Assembly (NCBI GenBank): GCA_018287875.1
Contig: JAGVVL010000013.1
Coordinates: forward strand, 3,782,001-3,846,000
Direction of reading: 5' to 3'
DNA length: 64,000 nt
DNA from: Nigrospora sphaerica
Taxonomy: Eukaryota > Ascomycota > Sordariomycetes > Amphisphaeriales > Apiosporaceae
Under the pieces are notes generated by a model. The model had not been told where the DNA came from, made no database searches, and saw only the letters and a program-made list of their open reading frames with translations. Positions 1 to 11,866 of this stretch are shown here, in pieces. The position numbers and the translations under genes were made by a program. The stretch's first letter is position 1, and the number at the start of each line of letters is the position of its first letter.

Positions 1-244
1 AGTCAACATCTGGTTAATAAGTCGTTTCGCAGGTCTCGACTAAGTTGACGGTTGTTATGGCTAGTTGTGCTTGTCCTTAATTAACGATTTGCCTCTTTCC
101 ATAATAGGCTGCGAATTCGTTTATATCCTCTTAAGTGATCAGGTCTCGCTTAAATAGTTCGTTCCTGGCGTGCGCTTACTGCTGATATGTTCCCAGTCTG
201 TTGAAGAAGATATCCATCAGGCACATCCAAATGGCCGGTTTCTT

Positions 245-1480
245 TCAGTGGAGGCAGTCTCCTGAGATCGACTCGTCTAGCCAGTGGCCTTCTCCTTGTC
301 TGCCCGCTCGGTATCTCTGGGCATCAGCATCCCAGTGTAGGAAGCCTTGCTTGGTGCAGTATGCCAACATGGGGCATCGATTGCTCCTGTGGCTGGGCTC
401 ACCGCAAGCATAGCAGTCTCTAGGTCCGTACGTGTTATGCAACTGGACGCTGTTATCCGGGAGGATGCGGTCGTAAGAGCCTCTACCGCCTCGGCCACCT
501 CTCCTATAGGAGGAAAACCCTGATCCAGGTGCCCCGCGTCGAAAGGAGTCTCGATCGACGACGCCTGCTGTTATCTCTCTTACCTGAATGTTGCTGACAT
601 GGGGATAGGTCTGTGAGTTGTCTTGCAAGTGAGGCGGCTATAACTGCTTCAGTCTTTCGTCGATTAAAGCTTAAATCCGGTTAACCCCGAGACTTTCGAA
701 CTTCTTAGTCATCTTATCGATTGCATTGTCGATCATCCTGGCGTCCACGCGTGTGTCGTCCTCAGTCATTCTTTCGGTCCTCTCTCTTTACACAAGGTTC
801 TTCCTGTCTAGCATTATCTTCGCAGCACGCATTTTAGCGGCATCAGTATCAAGGGTGTTGCTGAACATGCGCTCCTCGATTAACCTGTCCGAGATGTCCT
901 TGAAGGTGTCTTCATATCCTGCAAGCCGGTTCTTTTTGAATAGCATATGCTGGATATCCGGGTGCAAACGCTTAATCAGACCCTCTCGCGTTGGTTTAGT
1001 GACACCTCCTTATACTGCGGATGCAGCCTTCAAAGCATTAGCGACTTGCTTATGCTCGACAAGGTAGTTGTATATCTCTTAATGGTTTGACAGCTTAGGT
1101 CCAGATTCGAGTTCCGACAACTTCGCGCTTAGGGGAAGCTGGTGTAAGAGGTCCCCCATCTTGAAGTCAGAAAGGAGGCGCTACTTAAAATCCGGCCAGG
1201 TAGTACACTCCTTGATTGCTAGATGGATCTAGGAGAGTGTTCCTTAACCGATACAGTAGGCCATCAGCTCTGCAATCTTGTCGGTTTCAGAGAAACGGAA
1301 CCGCTGGGCGTGTCTCTCCTAGTCTTCTAGGAAGGCCGTGATGTTGTTGCCGTCGAACCTTAGGTACGGGTAGTGCCCTAGGTCGGGTAAGAGTCTCAAG
1401 TCTGAGAGTCGTAAGGGTGGAGTCCCTTAATCAGGGATACCCTGAGGACTCTCACTCTTAGAAGTGGAAGTGGCAGACAT
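245..1480 (-). mobile_element. Degenerate LTR-retrotransposon gag (RIP-damaged)
   Basis: Reading the minus strand from an ATG at 1478-1480 gives a broken gag-like polyprotein. An early block reads like the LPDLGHYPYLRFDG ... NNITAFLED module of fungal retrotransposon gag proteins and is followed by a TAG where the family has Trp. Near the C-terminal end (about 372-415) is an intact zinc knuckle, CYACGEPSHRSNRC, spacing C-x2-C-x4-H-x4-C, after an Arg/Gly-rich stretch. Several in-frame TAG/TAA codons and frame changes interrupt the frame, as expected from C-to-T mutation of CAG/CAA/TGG codons. No protease, reverse transcriptase or integrase follows inside the window; if they exist they lie beyond base 1. 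Assignment to retrotransposon gag is firm; Ty3 versus Copia type is not decided. Confidence 0.8.
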
Positions 1481-2883
1481 CGTTAGGTTCGGAGAGGGGC
1501 TGGGCGTTTGGATTAAAGGGGCAGTTGATTGCTTGTGCGTGGTTATCGTAAGGGAAGGCTCCACGAACTCTGTTATACGTGAAGTCTCTTAATCCGCGGC
1601 TTATCTGTTGGATCTGGTGCTCATGTTGTTTTTCCGTTATCTGGGAGGATTCTTATATAGTCGTCTTAGGATAGCTAATCGGTTCCTCGAGAACCGGTGC
1701 GTGACTTGCTTCCTAGCTAGCCCTAGATGTTGGCATTCGTATACCGGAACCCCTTAATCCGTTTGCTCACCGACAACTTCACATGTCTCTGTTAAAATCG
1801 TTAGTCTTATTCGTGTTATCCATTGTAGCGACTTGAGGGCATAGGAGCTGGTCCCAACTAAGAGTGTCAGGAGTAACACGGCAACTCCTATTAGCTTCTC
1901 TGTAAGTTGCCACATTAGGCAGGTCAGTTCGTTAGCTAGGTTAGCCACGGTCGGCGTAAGTTCCCGTTGTTTCTGTACCGAGGCATTTCTTCGGACACCG
2001 ACATTAGCCCGATATCTTTCGGTTTTCTTATTCATCGTGTTCTGCGTCATTTAATCAATAATCTCCACCGCCTTACGGTGTTTCTTTTCGTGGGGAGGGG
2101 TAACAATATTTTCATCCATGCTAGGGGTACTTATCATTCCCGACTTCTAGCTCTTGCCTTATATTTCCCTCAATTCTCCACGTTCATTCTGTTCAGTTAG
2201 TTATCGCTATCCATCCTAGTTAGTTCTGACTGTTAATCAAGAGGTTCACAATTCAAGCCTGTGGGGGGGAGCCATGGAACCAAGAAACCCCAGACTATAG
2301 GGAGTCTAGTGGAAAGACACGGTCGTGAGGTCGATCCCAAGGGACAATCAGGTGAGGATATCGTTGATCAAGATGATCCTTAACGTAGGGAAGTAAAAGA
2401 AGCTTAGAATAGTCACGAAAAATGAGCGTGAAGTATCGTACTAAGAGTAGCAGTGTATTAAAAGGAGGGAAAAAGCGCGCTGTCTTCTGAACTATGAACT
2501 GGGCTTCCGAGGCCTAACTTATACTTGTGTAAACCCTTGATCAAGGCTTACGTAAGAGCCCTGGCCCGGTCTCAATATAACAACTGATTTTATATTTCAG
2601 TGCTTCTTTTATCGGATTTACCTTCTCTTTTTGCCCCCTCATACCTCTCACGTCCTCTAACCTCTCGATTTAGCCGTTTTCAGTTCTTTAAAATCGGCGT
2701 ACCAGAAAGAGCTCGGATTTCTAACTCAGTTAACGGACTCAACGGTAGTTGGCAAGCGAAATTTTCTTACCTGCTACTAGAAGGCTCGCTTAGCTGGTCT
2801 TACCGGTCAGAATATCCGGAATAGGTGGAAAGCCGCCGGTCTCTAGCCGGTGAGTATAGCTAAGCCGCTTCTTAATCGGAATT
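1481..2883. other. AT-rich leader/LTR-like stretch without genes
   Basis: This stretch upstream of the gag start is rich in stop codons in all frames, with many TTAA/TTAG words. It would be the place for the 5' LTR and leader of the retroelement. I could not find a convincing pair of direct repeats by eye because the partner LTR would lie outside the window. Short open frames here (1754-2050 minus, 2600-2824 plus) resemble nothing I know. Confidence 0.4.
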
Positions 2884-3450
2884 TAGTTTAAAATGCACAC
2901 CAAATAACACCTAGCACGATAGAATCAAAGCAATCCCACTTAAACAGAGTCTTCTTAACACCTAAAAAGAGATCCAGTACCTCTACAGTGGTTTGGTCTA
3001 CTTTAAAGAAGATGTCGGACTTTAAGGACCAAGTACAGCTTTTGAATTAGCTAGCGGAACACTCAACCACTTAACGGCTACTTTTCCGGAAGATTCAAAA
3101 GGCCTTTGATGAGAAAAATTTCCAATTAGCTACTGCTCAAAGGCAGATCCAGGCTCTCGAAGCTAAGATTGAGGCTATTAAACCAAGGAAGAGAAAGAAG
3201 GTGGATTTAAGCCCTAATTCGAAGTTCGCGAACATCGAAGACATCCACCAGGCTCAGTTAGTAGCTGGGGAGGCTAAAAGTAGTCTAGATGAAGAGAGCG
3301 ATAGCGAAAGCCTAAGTGAGGCTGGATCTTGTATCATGGTTACTATGAATTAAGAATATATAGTCTGTTGACGTAATAAGATTGATTTTAATACGGTCAA
3401 GTTAAGGGTGGCCAAAAGTGGGGGGTGGCCAAATGGGGGTCACCTAACTT
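2884..3450 (+). mobile_element. Tail of a pogo/Fot1-type transposase (remnant)
   Basis: The plus-strand frame from about 3010 to the TAA near 3352 reads as the C-terminal tail of fungal pogo-like DDE transposases. It has a KIQKAFDEKNFQLA-type coiled segment, then QRQIQALEAKIEAIKPRKRK, an SPNSKFANIEDIH motif and an acidic Ser/Glu-rich end. At least two in-frame TAG/TAA codons interrupt the upstream part. After the stop, 3405-3450 carries a G-rich GGGTGGCCAAAA...GGGGGTCACC segment that looks like the right terminal inverted repeat. The DNA-binding and DDE domains and the left end are missing, so this is a truncated dead copy. It is a different family from the element at 53111-55049, whose tail sequence differs. 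Confidence 0.7.
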
Positions 3451-5960
3451 ATTCTTTTATCACGCAGAAGACGGCGGCTGTGGTCAACAACCCTGCCGCC
3501 AGATCATGCAATGGGTATGTCGCATCGCCTCTGACTCAATCAATGTGCTGGATTCCCAGTGGTTCGCGTGATGGTCCAGTCAACCACCCCGAGGCGCTGC
3601 AACGCGGGCTTCAGTACGGAGGAAAAAGACAAGTTGGCAGAAACAAGAAACCCATTCCTGTCTTATGACCAGGGCCCAGCTGCCCAAATAGCTGTCAATG
3701 TGAGCCCTCAACTCTGTTCTACAACAAAGCCAAGCAGGTTTAATTCTAGCGCCCCGCGTCGAAATACCGCCCCAAACATTCAGGTACTTGGGAACTTACA
3801 AGGAACCTCATTGATGACGAGGATGAATAGGTTTCACTCCATAAATCACAGCACCTTATATCTGATGGCTGATTTTCGATGCATGGCAAACTGGAATCTA
3901 ATATTGACCAGTTGCGGTTCTCCATGGCTGAGGTGAGTGGCACTTTGGACCGTGTGTAATTAGGAGCCTGTTCTGCCAACAGCCAATAGAGCTCGTCTTT
4001 CTTGCTGGAGATTTCCAGTCGTGCAAATCACTATCTAAGTATGATGTCGGCATGACAGCTTACTAACCCGTATCCAATACGTTGCGTTTGGGGCGCGAAC
4101 GACAACAATACGCAAGGCTTCGTGGGATTTTTGAAAGAGAGCCGTGACAACATTTCGCTCTGCTCCCTCATATGCCAGCTATGTTGGTACTCCGACGGTA
4201 TTAGATTCTGACCGCCGCACAATCTGGCCTGACTCGCAGTTCTATAACTCTTCCCTCGTCCCCGATAGACTTCTCCCTGAGCATATTGCTTCTTCATGAC
4301 ACGTAAACCTGTTAGAAGGACCTCGGCTTCCAATATCCGTCAGTAAGGGCGTTGCTAGTTCGCAGAATTCTCTCCCAAGGCGAACAGCTGACATCGATGG
4401 TGGTCGAAACGCATTCTCGGCCCGCATAGCTGGGCATTCAGAATACACTTGAAATTTCCTTTTGATGTTCAAAAACCATTCCGTGGGACTATCCCTTTCG
4501 GCATCAAGTCTCTCAGAGTATGGAAAGAGTGATCCACTAGTATGAGTTACTACGCAGGGGCCGGTTGAATGTTATCTCAAACCTTTGTGTGGATGTAAGG
4601 GCATATGGAGAATACTTTAACTCAAGATAGAAAAGCAAAGGGCTGATGCCCTTCTGGCTGGATACGAAGTTGGAAAATCGTTTACTAAGAGCTTACTTTC
4701 CGCGAATTTGCACATGGATACACCGCTTCCAAGCAATTCGCTCCCGATTTCGTGTCGAGGCTGAGGGTCTCATCCATGTGATTGAAAGGTCTGGTTTGAC
4801 GAGTCTACAGATGAATACGCTGGGGAGTTCTGTCAGTTGGTTGATCCAGCACCATCGTTCATACCGGGGCCGTGGCTCAATGCAGTATGAAGACAACCTT
4901 TCTTGGTTGATACTGGGGGCTTGAAGAAACTCTGTGGGGTTGTGAGTACCGTGCGGGAATAATGTGGGCATTTAAAAGAGTGTTTAAAGCCGGATCAGAT
5001 ATATGCTGAACGAAAAGTTGGGGGTGCCTGTGCGCAAAGTGTCTTGGCCGTCTGTAACTAGGGTGGCCACAATGGACCACAGCACAGAAGCCACAAATTC
5101 GGTTTGTGAATTTTGGTTCCTCTGTCTGTCCACCCTCACCGTGATTGACCGATTTCGGAAATTCGCTAGTCATATGCCACCCGATGCTGTGGTGGCACTG
5201 TGGATAGGGAGAGCCAACAACATGCCGTTGGTTAGTTGCAGCCTCGTTTCAAAACGAAAATTTACATCGACGCGTGACTTTTCCTCCATTGTTCAATGCT
5301 CCAGGAAAAATCCTTTGAACACTTGACAGCCGTATTGGTTATTGAGGTCCAACGGCCTTCCCACCCTGGATCCTGGTCATTCGCCACACTGGTCCTTCAT
5401 CTCTGCCCTGCTATTTCAGGGCTGTGCCTTCTCCTTACTCTCTCCTTGTTGACCTTTCTTTACTAGATCCAGGGAACTGGGCATGTCTGAGGCCATATTC
5501 TTTGATTTGCCGAATCACCAACAATACTCTTGGTCTTCCTTTTCTTGTAATCCCTGCTGCCGGGAGTGTCGCCTTGACAACACCGCTATCATAGCCTCCT
5601 CCTCGGTAGCCTCCTCGCAACATAAACAACCCGGTTAATATTCGCGCTGTGCGGTAGGTAAGAAGGCTTGTTCTTTACTATTCCTCCTAGCTTTTTTTCC
5701 CTTTGCACACACGCACCTGCCACTTTTCGTGCTTATGCAGACGTCATCAGGCGCCGAAACAAATTTCGAGTAAGAGGACATCTCCATAATAAGAACCCAT
5801 GTTCTTTGCATTTTGATATCGTCACGTCGCGGTGCGGCGTTCTCATGTATGATCTAACCTGGGAAAAAGGACCATACACCACCGTGACACTGAGAATGTC
5901 TGAGCTGCTTAAAGTCCAGGCCGAGGTCTCCTACGGCTCGTTGGCAACAAAAGGCCGGAC
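3451..5960. other. Gene-poor stretch with scattered coding-like fragments
   Basis: No complete gene is visible. Short plus-strand frames (3559-3936, 4646-4924, 5003-5326) have a protein-like look. One fragment around 3886-3935 reads KLESNIDQLRFSMAE and ends at a GTGAGT, as an exon would. Stops and frame changes prevent assembly. They may be remains of a decayed gene. The minus frame 5435-5629 (Gly/Arg-rich) is unrecognised. The last 300 bp would be the promoter and leader of the acetyltransferase gene. Confidence 0.3.
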
Positions 5961-5961
5961 C

Positions 5962-6936
5962 ATGAGCCGGACTCCCAGCAGCCGTCCCCTTACCAATAGC
6001 CATACGGACGCTCCTCCCGATGCCCCTACCGACGAACTGTATTTCAACCAAGGCCGTCTCGACTTCGCACAGGCGCGCGATCGCTGTGCCAGGGCCGTCC
6101 GCGCCTACAACAATGAGTATCTTGACGCCACCGAGGTCAAGCGCGTCGAACTTTGGCTAGAGTGGGTGGCTTGAACTCCCTTGTCCTCCGACGTGGGCCT
6201 ATACGAACGGTGACTGACCATCCCTTGCAGCATTGTTGACCCGGCACGTGTGCGCCTGCACCATTCCGAGGAGCACCCCGATCCCCCAGGTATGGAAACA
6301 CGCTACAGCAAACAACGGACCCCCGTGGTGCCGGAAGTAAGGCCTGGCATCTGCATGGACTACGGGCTCCGCGTCCGGATCGACCCCAAGACCTTCATTA
6401 ACACGGGCTGCACGATTGTCGATACGCCCGTCGCCGACGTCACCATTGGCCCCGGGACGAACCTTGGTCCGAACGTGAGCATCTACAGTGTGGGCCACTC
6501 GCCGGCGCAGGATACGAACGGGAAACGGTCCATCTTCGGGAAACCCGTGACCATCGAGGGCGGCTGCTGGATCGGTGGTGGCACCATCATCATGTAAGCC
6601 TGTGCCCCCTCTTTCCCCCGGCCGAGATACTTTGGCTGACACCCAGCGCCCCTCCCCAGGCCCGGCGTCACCATCGGCGCCCACACCACCATCGGCGCCG
6701 GTAGCATCGTCACTAGGTCGATTCCGAGCGGCGTTCTAGCCTACGGCCAGCCGGCCAGGGTGATCCGGTCCCTCGACAGAGTGGCCGACGGGCCGCCCGC
6801 CGCCTTTTTCAGCGCCAGGGCTTTGACTCTCGGCGAAGCTCTGCAGCTGGGCGTCGATGGTACCCAGCTCGACGAGGTTTGTCGCGAGGCTGAGCTCTTG
6901 GAATTGGCCCCGCCTGGCTGGCGAAGTCCAGCCTAA
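5962..6936 (+). CDS. Maltose/galactoside O-acetyltransferase-like protein (hexapeptide repeat)
   Basis: Three exons, 5962-6161, 6231-6593 and 6660-6936, give 279 aa. The N-terminal part has the Mac domain seen before sugar acetyltransferases (ARDRCARAVRAYNN). The rest is a left-handed beta-helix of hexapeptide repeats (VTIGPGTNLGPNVSIYS, VTIGAHTTIGAGSIV). The probable catalytic His lies in SVGHSP, where relatives have SxTHP. The protein should transfer acetyl from acetyl-CoA to a sugar hydroxyl, in the cytosol (no signal peptide). Intron 1 begins GTGGGT and ends TTGCAG, with the split codon giving Asp in LWLDIVDP. Intron 2 begins GTAAGC and ends CCCAG. The frame is open upstream to 5668, so an earlier ATG (for example 5899) is possible. 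About 65 residues after the helix are extra compared with bacterial Maa/LacA. The true sugar acceptor cannot be read from sequence. Confidence 0.87.
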
Positions 6937-8578
6937 GGAGCGCGTAGGCTGAGCGCAGAGGCGTCTGGCTGGTAACTGAGTGGGTTCGCGGCGTGCGGTT
7001 TTCTTCCACTGGCTGGTGTGGTGATTGATATTCCGAGGCTTTGATTTGTTGTGGCTTTTCCCTTAGATGCCCATCGCAGCCCCGATCCAGGCACTGTGCT
7101 GCAAATTCCATTGTGTTCCCAAGTCGCTTACTGGTTGATCATCGTACGTGACGAAAGTCGTCTGCTTGGTTGCCATTGAAGCGTGCCGTTGTACTGAGCT
7201 CCGGCATCTACGTTCAAGGACAGAAAAGGCGTACGTATTTTCTTTTCCATCGTGATTGTTGTAGCGAGCGGGTTTTCATTGGGGGGCTCCAGTGGCTGTG
7301 GACCCCATTCTAGGTACCTGGTTCTACTTTGCAGCACCTGCAGCTTGGCGCTCCAGGCACTGGTCGTGCTTTCCGCAGCAGAGCCGAACTTGCGAAGACA
7401 GACGGGACTTACTGCCTAGGTAAGCGCGATATTTTTCGCTTTATCGGCAAACCGATCGTCCATCGTTCTGTTCCTTGGCTCGCTTAGGATAGTCGTGAAC
7501 CCGCCCATGGCGTCTTTGCTTGCCGCTGCGAAAGCAGGTTCGGCTCTGGCCCAGAACGAGACGCCGTGTGTGGAGGAAAGCACGCTACGAAGACCCCTCC
7601 TGCCCTCCATGGAAGCCGTAACCGTTTGGTGGGGCAGAGATCGTCATCGATGGGGTTGCCCACTGGCAACCCCCCACGCCAACCAGACATCCATTGGCTC
7701 CAGCCCGCCCAGGTACCTTATTTTTCGTTGCAGGCCAACCTAGCACCTCTCCTCGCCAGCTCGTCCCTCAGCCAAACAACTTCCCGAGGGGCCCGTCATC
7801 GCTCTAAATACTAGGCTCTCTCCATTACAACATTAGCCAGGACCCTTCTAATTCGTGCGCTTCTATTTAACCGGGTGGACCAGCGGCGCCTAGCACTTGG
7901 CGGGTGAATGCTTAGTCGCACGGCTGCCGGCCTACGGTCGGTCCGATTCGGATGAGGCTGTCTATGAAAACCCAAGCTATCCCGCACCTCCGGACCGTAG
8001 CCCCTCACCCGATGGGGGCCCAGCGAATGGCAGCGTCGAGCTGTGGCATCTTTCCCCTGGGGAGGGCAACGAGGGGCATGCGGGCAGCGTCAGGGAAGCT
8101 CCGGGGGGACGTGACATGCGAGCCGGCAAAAGGCAATGGGGCATAGATACAGGCAATCGAAGCGAGCGCGTCCCTTATCGCGCATGTCGTATGCGGCAGG
8201 TAAACCCCGGCCGTGTGTACGAGGGGAAAAGACCGCCCGCACCCACTCCGTGCCAGTCCCACCTAGGTTTGCTCATGCTGGGGTGGCCCCTCAAGTGCCT
8301 TGCGTCATTGCTTGTTGACGTCCCGGGAGAGCCAGAGAGTGGGAAGGAGAGAGGCAATGTGGCAGATAGGTGGGATGATTGGAACGAAGAAGGTCAAGGT
8401 TCTTTTCGTCTCAACTGTGAACAATAAAAGGGCCTGGATTTCCTCTGTTTGCTGTTTGTTTCTCCCCTCTCCTTTTCTCCTCATTCTCTCCCGTGATACC
8501 CCACCCCAATCCATAGCTATCTGAATACCCCTCCAACACCACTACACGTCCAACACCACCAAACTATCCACCGCCACC
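6937..8578. other. Intergenic region; promoter side of the aldo/keto reductase
   Basis: I see no credible gene in 6937-8440. The 176-codon open frame 7897-8427 has no recognisable domain and the composition of GC-rich noncoding DNA. The last 130 bp before 8579 are a C/T-rich leader ending in a strong start context (CCGCCACCATG). Confidence 0.5.
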
Positions 8579-9597
8579 ATGTCGCAGAAGACGCAGAAGA
8601 CGTACACGCTCGCCTCGGGCGACAAGATGCCGGCCATCGGCCTGGGCACCTGGCAGTCGGGCAAGGGCGAGGTCGGTAACGCCGTCAAGGAGGCCATCAA
8701 GGCCGGCTACCGCTACATCGACACGGCACTGGCGTACGGCAACGAGCACGAGGTGGGCGAGGGCGTGCGGGCCTCCGGCGTGCCGCGCGAGCAGCTCTGG
8801 ATCACGACCAAGCTGGACAACCCCTGGCACAAGCGCGTGGCCGAGGGCATCGACACGTCGCTCAAGAACCTCGGCATGGACTACGTCGACCTCTACCTTA
8901 TGCACTGGCCCTCGAGCACGCGCCCCGACGACCTCAAGAAGCACTACGACGACTGGAACTTCATCGACACGTGGCGCGAGATGCAGAAGCTCGTTGGCAC
9001 CGGCAAGGTCCGTAACATTGGCGTCTCCAACTTCGGCATCACCAACCTGGAGAAGTTGCTCAACGACCCGTCGTGCAAGGTACGTGAATCTTTACCCTCT
9101 TTCCCCCTACTCTGTCCTACTCCCCCCCCTGCTGTCGAACAGCACTCACACACACCCACACCCAAACCTGCACCCGCACAGCACGACTGACTTAATGTCC
9201 CCAACAGATTAAGCCCGCCGTTAACCAGATCGAGCTGCACCCCAACAACCCGTCGCCCAAGTTGGTGCAGTACTGCAAGGACAAGGGCATCCACGTGACT
9301 GGCTACTCGTGTCTGGGCAGCACCGATTCGCCGCTGTACAAGGACGAGACGTTGCTGGGCATTGCCAAGGCCAAGGGCAAGACGCCCCAGCAGTGCCTGC
9401 TGCAGTGGGGCATTAACAACGGCTGGGACGTGATCCCCAAATCGGTCACGCCCGAACGCATCCAGGCCAACTTCGACCTTGACGGCTGGGACCTGACCGA
9501 GGAGGAGCAAAAGAAGCTCAGCAACCTGCCCGACCGCTTCAAGGTCTGCGGCGATTCTTGGCTGCCCGTTAAGGTCTTCTTTGGTGACGACGAGTAA
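8579..9597 (+). CDS. Aldo/keto reductase (NADPH-dependent, alcohol dehydrogenase/glycerol dehydrogenase type)
   Basis: Two exons, 8579-9079 and 9208-9597, encode 296 aa; the intron runs GTACGT to CAACAG in phase 0. The AKR catalytic tetrad is complete: Asp48, Tyr53 (DTALAYGNE), Lys78 (ITTKLDN) and His109 (LMHWPSS). GLGTWQSGKGE is the usual N-terminal strand, and IPKSVTPERIQANFD matches the NADP-binding segment near the C-terminus. The family reduces aldehydes and ketones to alcohols with NADPH in the cytosol, and fungal relatives act on glyceraldehyde, xylose or galacturonate products. The length is slightly short of the usual 310-330 aa because the C-terminal loop, which sets substrate choice, is brief. 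The start is well fixed by the Kozak-like context CCGCCACCATG. The exact substrate is unknown. Confidence 0.95.
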
Positions 9598-9988
9598 AGA
9601 AGAGAATATGACCGAGTGTGCCTGGCCTTGAAACGATAGAAACGACTCTACGCCCCCCTCAAATACCATAGGTGCGGGATGAATGAATACCATGACTATT
9701 TCCAAAAAGATACCCAGCCTGAAAGTTGCTATTTTATGCTGTTCCATGCGTCGGTATCGTAAGCTGACCGCTCGCTGTCTGCGCTATCATCCACGTACCT
9801 TGCCGGCAGCCATAACAGGCATGCCGAAGTGACCAAACGCTACGCTGGGGTACGTATCCAGGAAAGGAGGCCTATATTCTACAACGCGGCACCGTCGCCT
9901 CTAACCCATCGCCGGCCGGCCACCTACCCACGCTTTTTTGATTCCGTTTTCCGCGCATGACCACCGCGAGGATGGCGGGGCCGAAAAA
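9598..9988. other. Convergent 3' region between aldo/keto reductase and HIT gene
   Basis: This short region separates two genes transcribed towards each other. It should hold both 3' UTRs. No other feature is visible. Confidence 0.4.
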
Positions 9989-10666
9989 TTATAACTTGGC
10001 CTTCTCCTGGTTCGTCCCCCGTCGGGCCCCGTCGGCCTCGTCGGCCCCGTCCTCGCCCCCACCCTGGTAGGTGGCCCAGACATCGGCGACGGCGGCGCGG
10101 ACGCGGGCAGCGAGGGCGCGCCCCTCGTCGTCGTCGAGCTCGGAGCGGACGCCGCGGCCGAACATGGTGAAGCTCTCGCGGTAGCGGCCGGCGGCGCGGA
10201 TCTCGGGGCGGGGGATGAGGTGGTAGTGGACGTGGCCGACGACCTGGGCGGCGGCGGCGCCGTTGTTCTGCACCACGTTCCAGTCGGGCACGCCCGTGGC
10301 GCGCACGAGGGCGCGCGAGAGGGCGGCGAGTGCGCGCCCAAGCGCCGCCGCCTCGGCGCCCGTCACGTCCGTCAGCCGGTCCGCGTGCCGCCGCGGGCAC
10401 AGCAGCAGGTGGCCCGGCGACAGCGGCAGGATGTCGAGGAAGGCTACGACGGCCGGCGTCGAGAGCACCACGAAGGCCGCCGGCGACGTCTTGTCCGGGT
10501 CCAGCGGGTCCGACGCGGCGTCGGCGCCGCCGGGGGACGAGGGCCGAGGAGGCGGCGGCCTCTGCGGGTCGTACGGCGCGTACGTGCTCGCTATGGTGCA
10601 AAAGGGGCACGGCTCCGTCGCGGGAATCGCCGTCGGGTCGAAGGCTTTGTTGGGGTCGTCGGCCAT
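9989..10666 (-). CDS. HIT-domain protein (histidine-triad nucleotide hydrolase)
   Basis: This is a single exon of 225 aa starting MADDPNKAFDP at 10666; the upstream in-frame extension to 10867 lacks conserved sequence. The histidine triad HVHYHLIPR (His145, His147, His149) is intact, preceded by the QNNG segment typical of HINT enzymes. The N-terminal CPFC (20-23) matches the zinc-binding CxxC of HINT-type members. The family hydrolyses phosphoramidate or dinucleotide bonds on AMP (for example adenosine 5'-monophosphoramidate). A Pro/Ser/Ala-rich insert (about residues 32-60) between the CxxC and the first core strand, and an acidic Gly-rich tail, make it longer than the usual 130-150 aa HINT. 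The gene faces the aldo/keto reductase and ends about 390 bp from it. Which HIT branch it belongs to cannot be settled by eye. Confidence 0.88.
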   Translation of the reverse strand: MADDPNKAFDPTAIPATEPCPFCTIASTYAPYDPQRPPPPRPSSPGGADAASDPLDPDKTSPAAFVVLSTPAVVAFLDILPLSPGHLLLCPRRHADRLTDVTGAEAAALGRALAALSRALVRATGVPDWNVVQNNGAAAAQVVGHVHYHLIPRPEIRAAGRYRESFTMFGRGVRSELDDDEGRALAARVRAAVADVWATYQGGGEDGADEADGARRGTNQEKAKL

Positions 10667-11428
10667 GGTGGCGAGCGGGTAGGGTGGTCGAGACGGGGGG
10701 AGGCGGGAGGAGACGAGGTATAGGCTGGGCCGGGCAGGGGGTGGGCGGTGCTCGTCTTCGGTGGTGCTGGCGGCGATGCTGGGACCGCGGGTGTGGATTG
10801 CGATTTGAGTTGCGGCCGGCGTGTGACCTCTTGCTTGCGATGACCGAGATAGGAGGGTATGATGCAATGCCTAAAGAATGGGAGAGATAGAGGATCGAGG
10901 TTCCGGGGAGCAAGTACTTAGGAGCCCCGTGCTATTTCGGTAAACACTCGTGCGCAGTATCAAGAAAGAAAGCCAAAAACGAGGTGCGAATCAAACAGGG
11001 CTTTCCCTCCTGGCACATAGGTACGCAATGCCACGATGGCGACGCAAGAAGACGTTTGTTTGCCAATTCATTATCCGGATCTTGTACTCGCTTGCCCTGG
11101 ATTGCCGATCGCCGGGGTGCCATCGATGGCGCGCCAGAGCCGAGGCTGATTAAAATGGGCAAGCTCATCAGGTACGGCGGTACGTACCCTACATACTGCG
11201 TACTGATCTCAGCAGTCGCGCTTATCGGGGAAAATCTGCCGGTGCCGACCGCCCTTTTTCTCTGAACTCCCGCAAGCAAGCAAGCAATCAGTCAATCAAC
11301 CCTGCCTGTTCCGAATCGCCCCATCATCCATCCAACCCCCATCCTCACCTGCTCTCCGGTCGCACGCATCGCCACGCACAACCTCGACAACGCATCGCGC
11401 TCTCCTCTCCGATTTCCCTCCCGAAACC
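10667..11428. other. Divergent promoter region between HIT gene and RPB12
   Basis: Two genes are transcribed away from each other here, so this 760 bp must contain both promoters. The side next to 11429 is a pyrimidine-rich leader with repeated CAAGCAAG/CAATCAATC words. No gene is seen inside. Confidence 0.5.
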
Positions 11429-11866
11429 ATGTCCAGCCAGCGCGAAACCTACCAGGCGCCGACGAGCCAGACGGCGGCCGGCGGGGCCAGCGGCGGCATG
11501 ATGTTGGCGCCCGGCGCCGACGACGGCATGCCCATGAAGTACATCTGCGGCGACTGCGGCACCACCTTCCCGCTCAAGCGCACCGACACCATCCGCTGCG
11601 TCGAATGCGGCTGCCGCGTGCTGTACAAGGAGCGCACCAAGAGGTAAGGAAGGCCCTTTTCTTCTCCCCCTAGCCCGGGCCCTCCACGCCGGCTTCTTGC
11701 ATCCTGCTGGCCCCTTCCTCTCCGCTACTGGGACACGAGGGGAAGCCGGGGCAGCCGGGACGGCGGAGCAACTTTGCCCCGTGGCGAAAAATAGGCGGGC
11801 AGCATGGACAGACGGCTAACGCGTGCGGTTGCTCGGAACAGAATGGTCCAGTTCGAGGCCCGGTGA
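11429..11866 (+). CDS. RPB12: RNA polymerases I, II and III shared subunit RPABC4 (Rpb12)
   Basis: Two exons, 11429-11643 and 11842-11866, encode 79 aa. The zinc-binding cysteines are all present: CGDC and, 14 residues on, CVECGCR. The end [13 protein letters not shown] is the invariant C-terminal signature of Rpb12. The last eight codons lie in a tiny 25-nt exon behind a 198-bp intron (GTAAGG to AACAG, with the split Arg codon AG|A), so an annotation stopping at the TAA at 11644 would lose the conserved end. The protein is a structural subunit at the base of all three nuclear polymerases. The low-complexity Ala/Gly/Met N-terminus before residue 35 is normal for filamentous fungi. Confidence 0.95.

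Noticed and set aside
7897..8427. 176-codon open frame on the plus strand
   Set aside because: No domain, poor start context, and residue composition of GC-rich noncoding DNA.
8944..9747. 267-codon minus frame opposite the aldo/keto reductase
   Set aside because: Shadow of a conserved gene; it would span the reductase intron with low-complexity residues.
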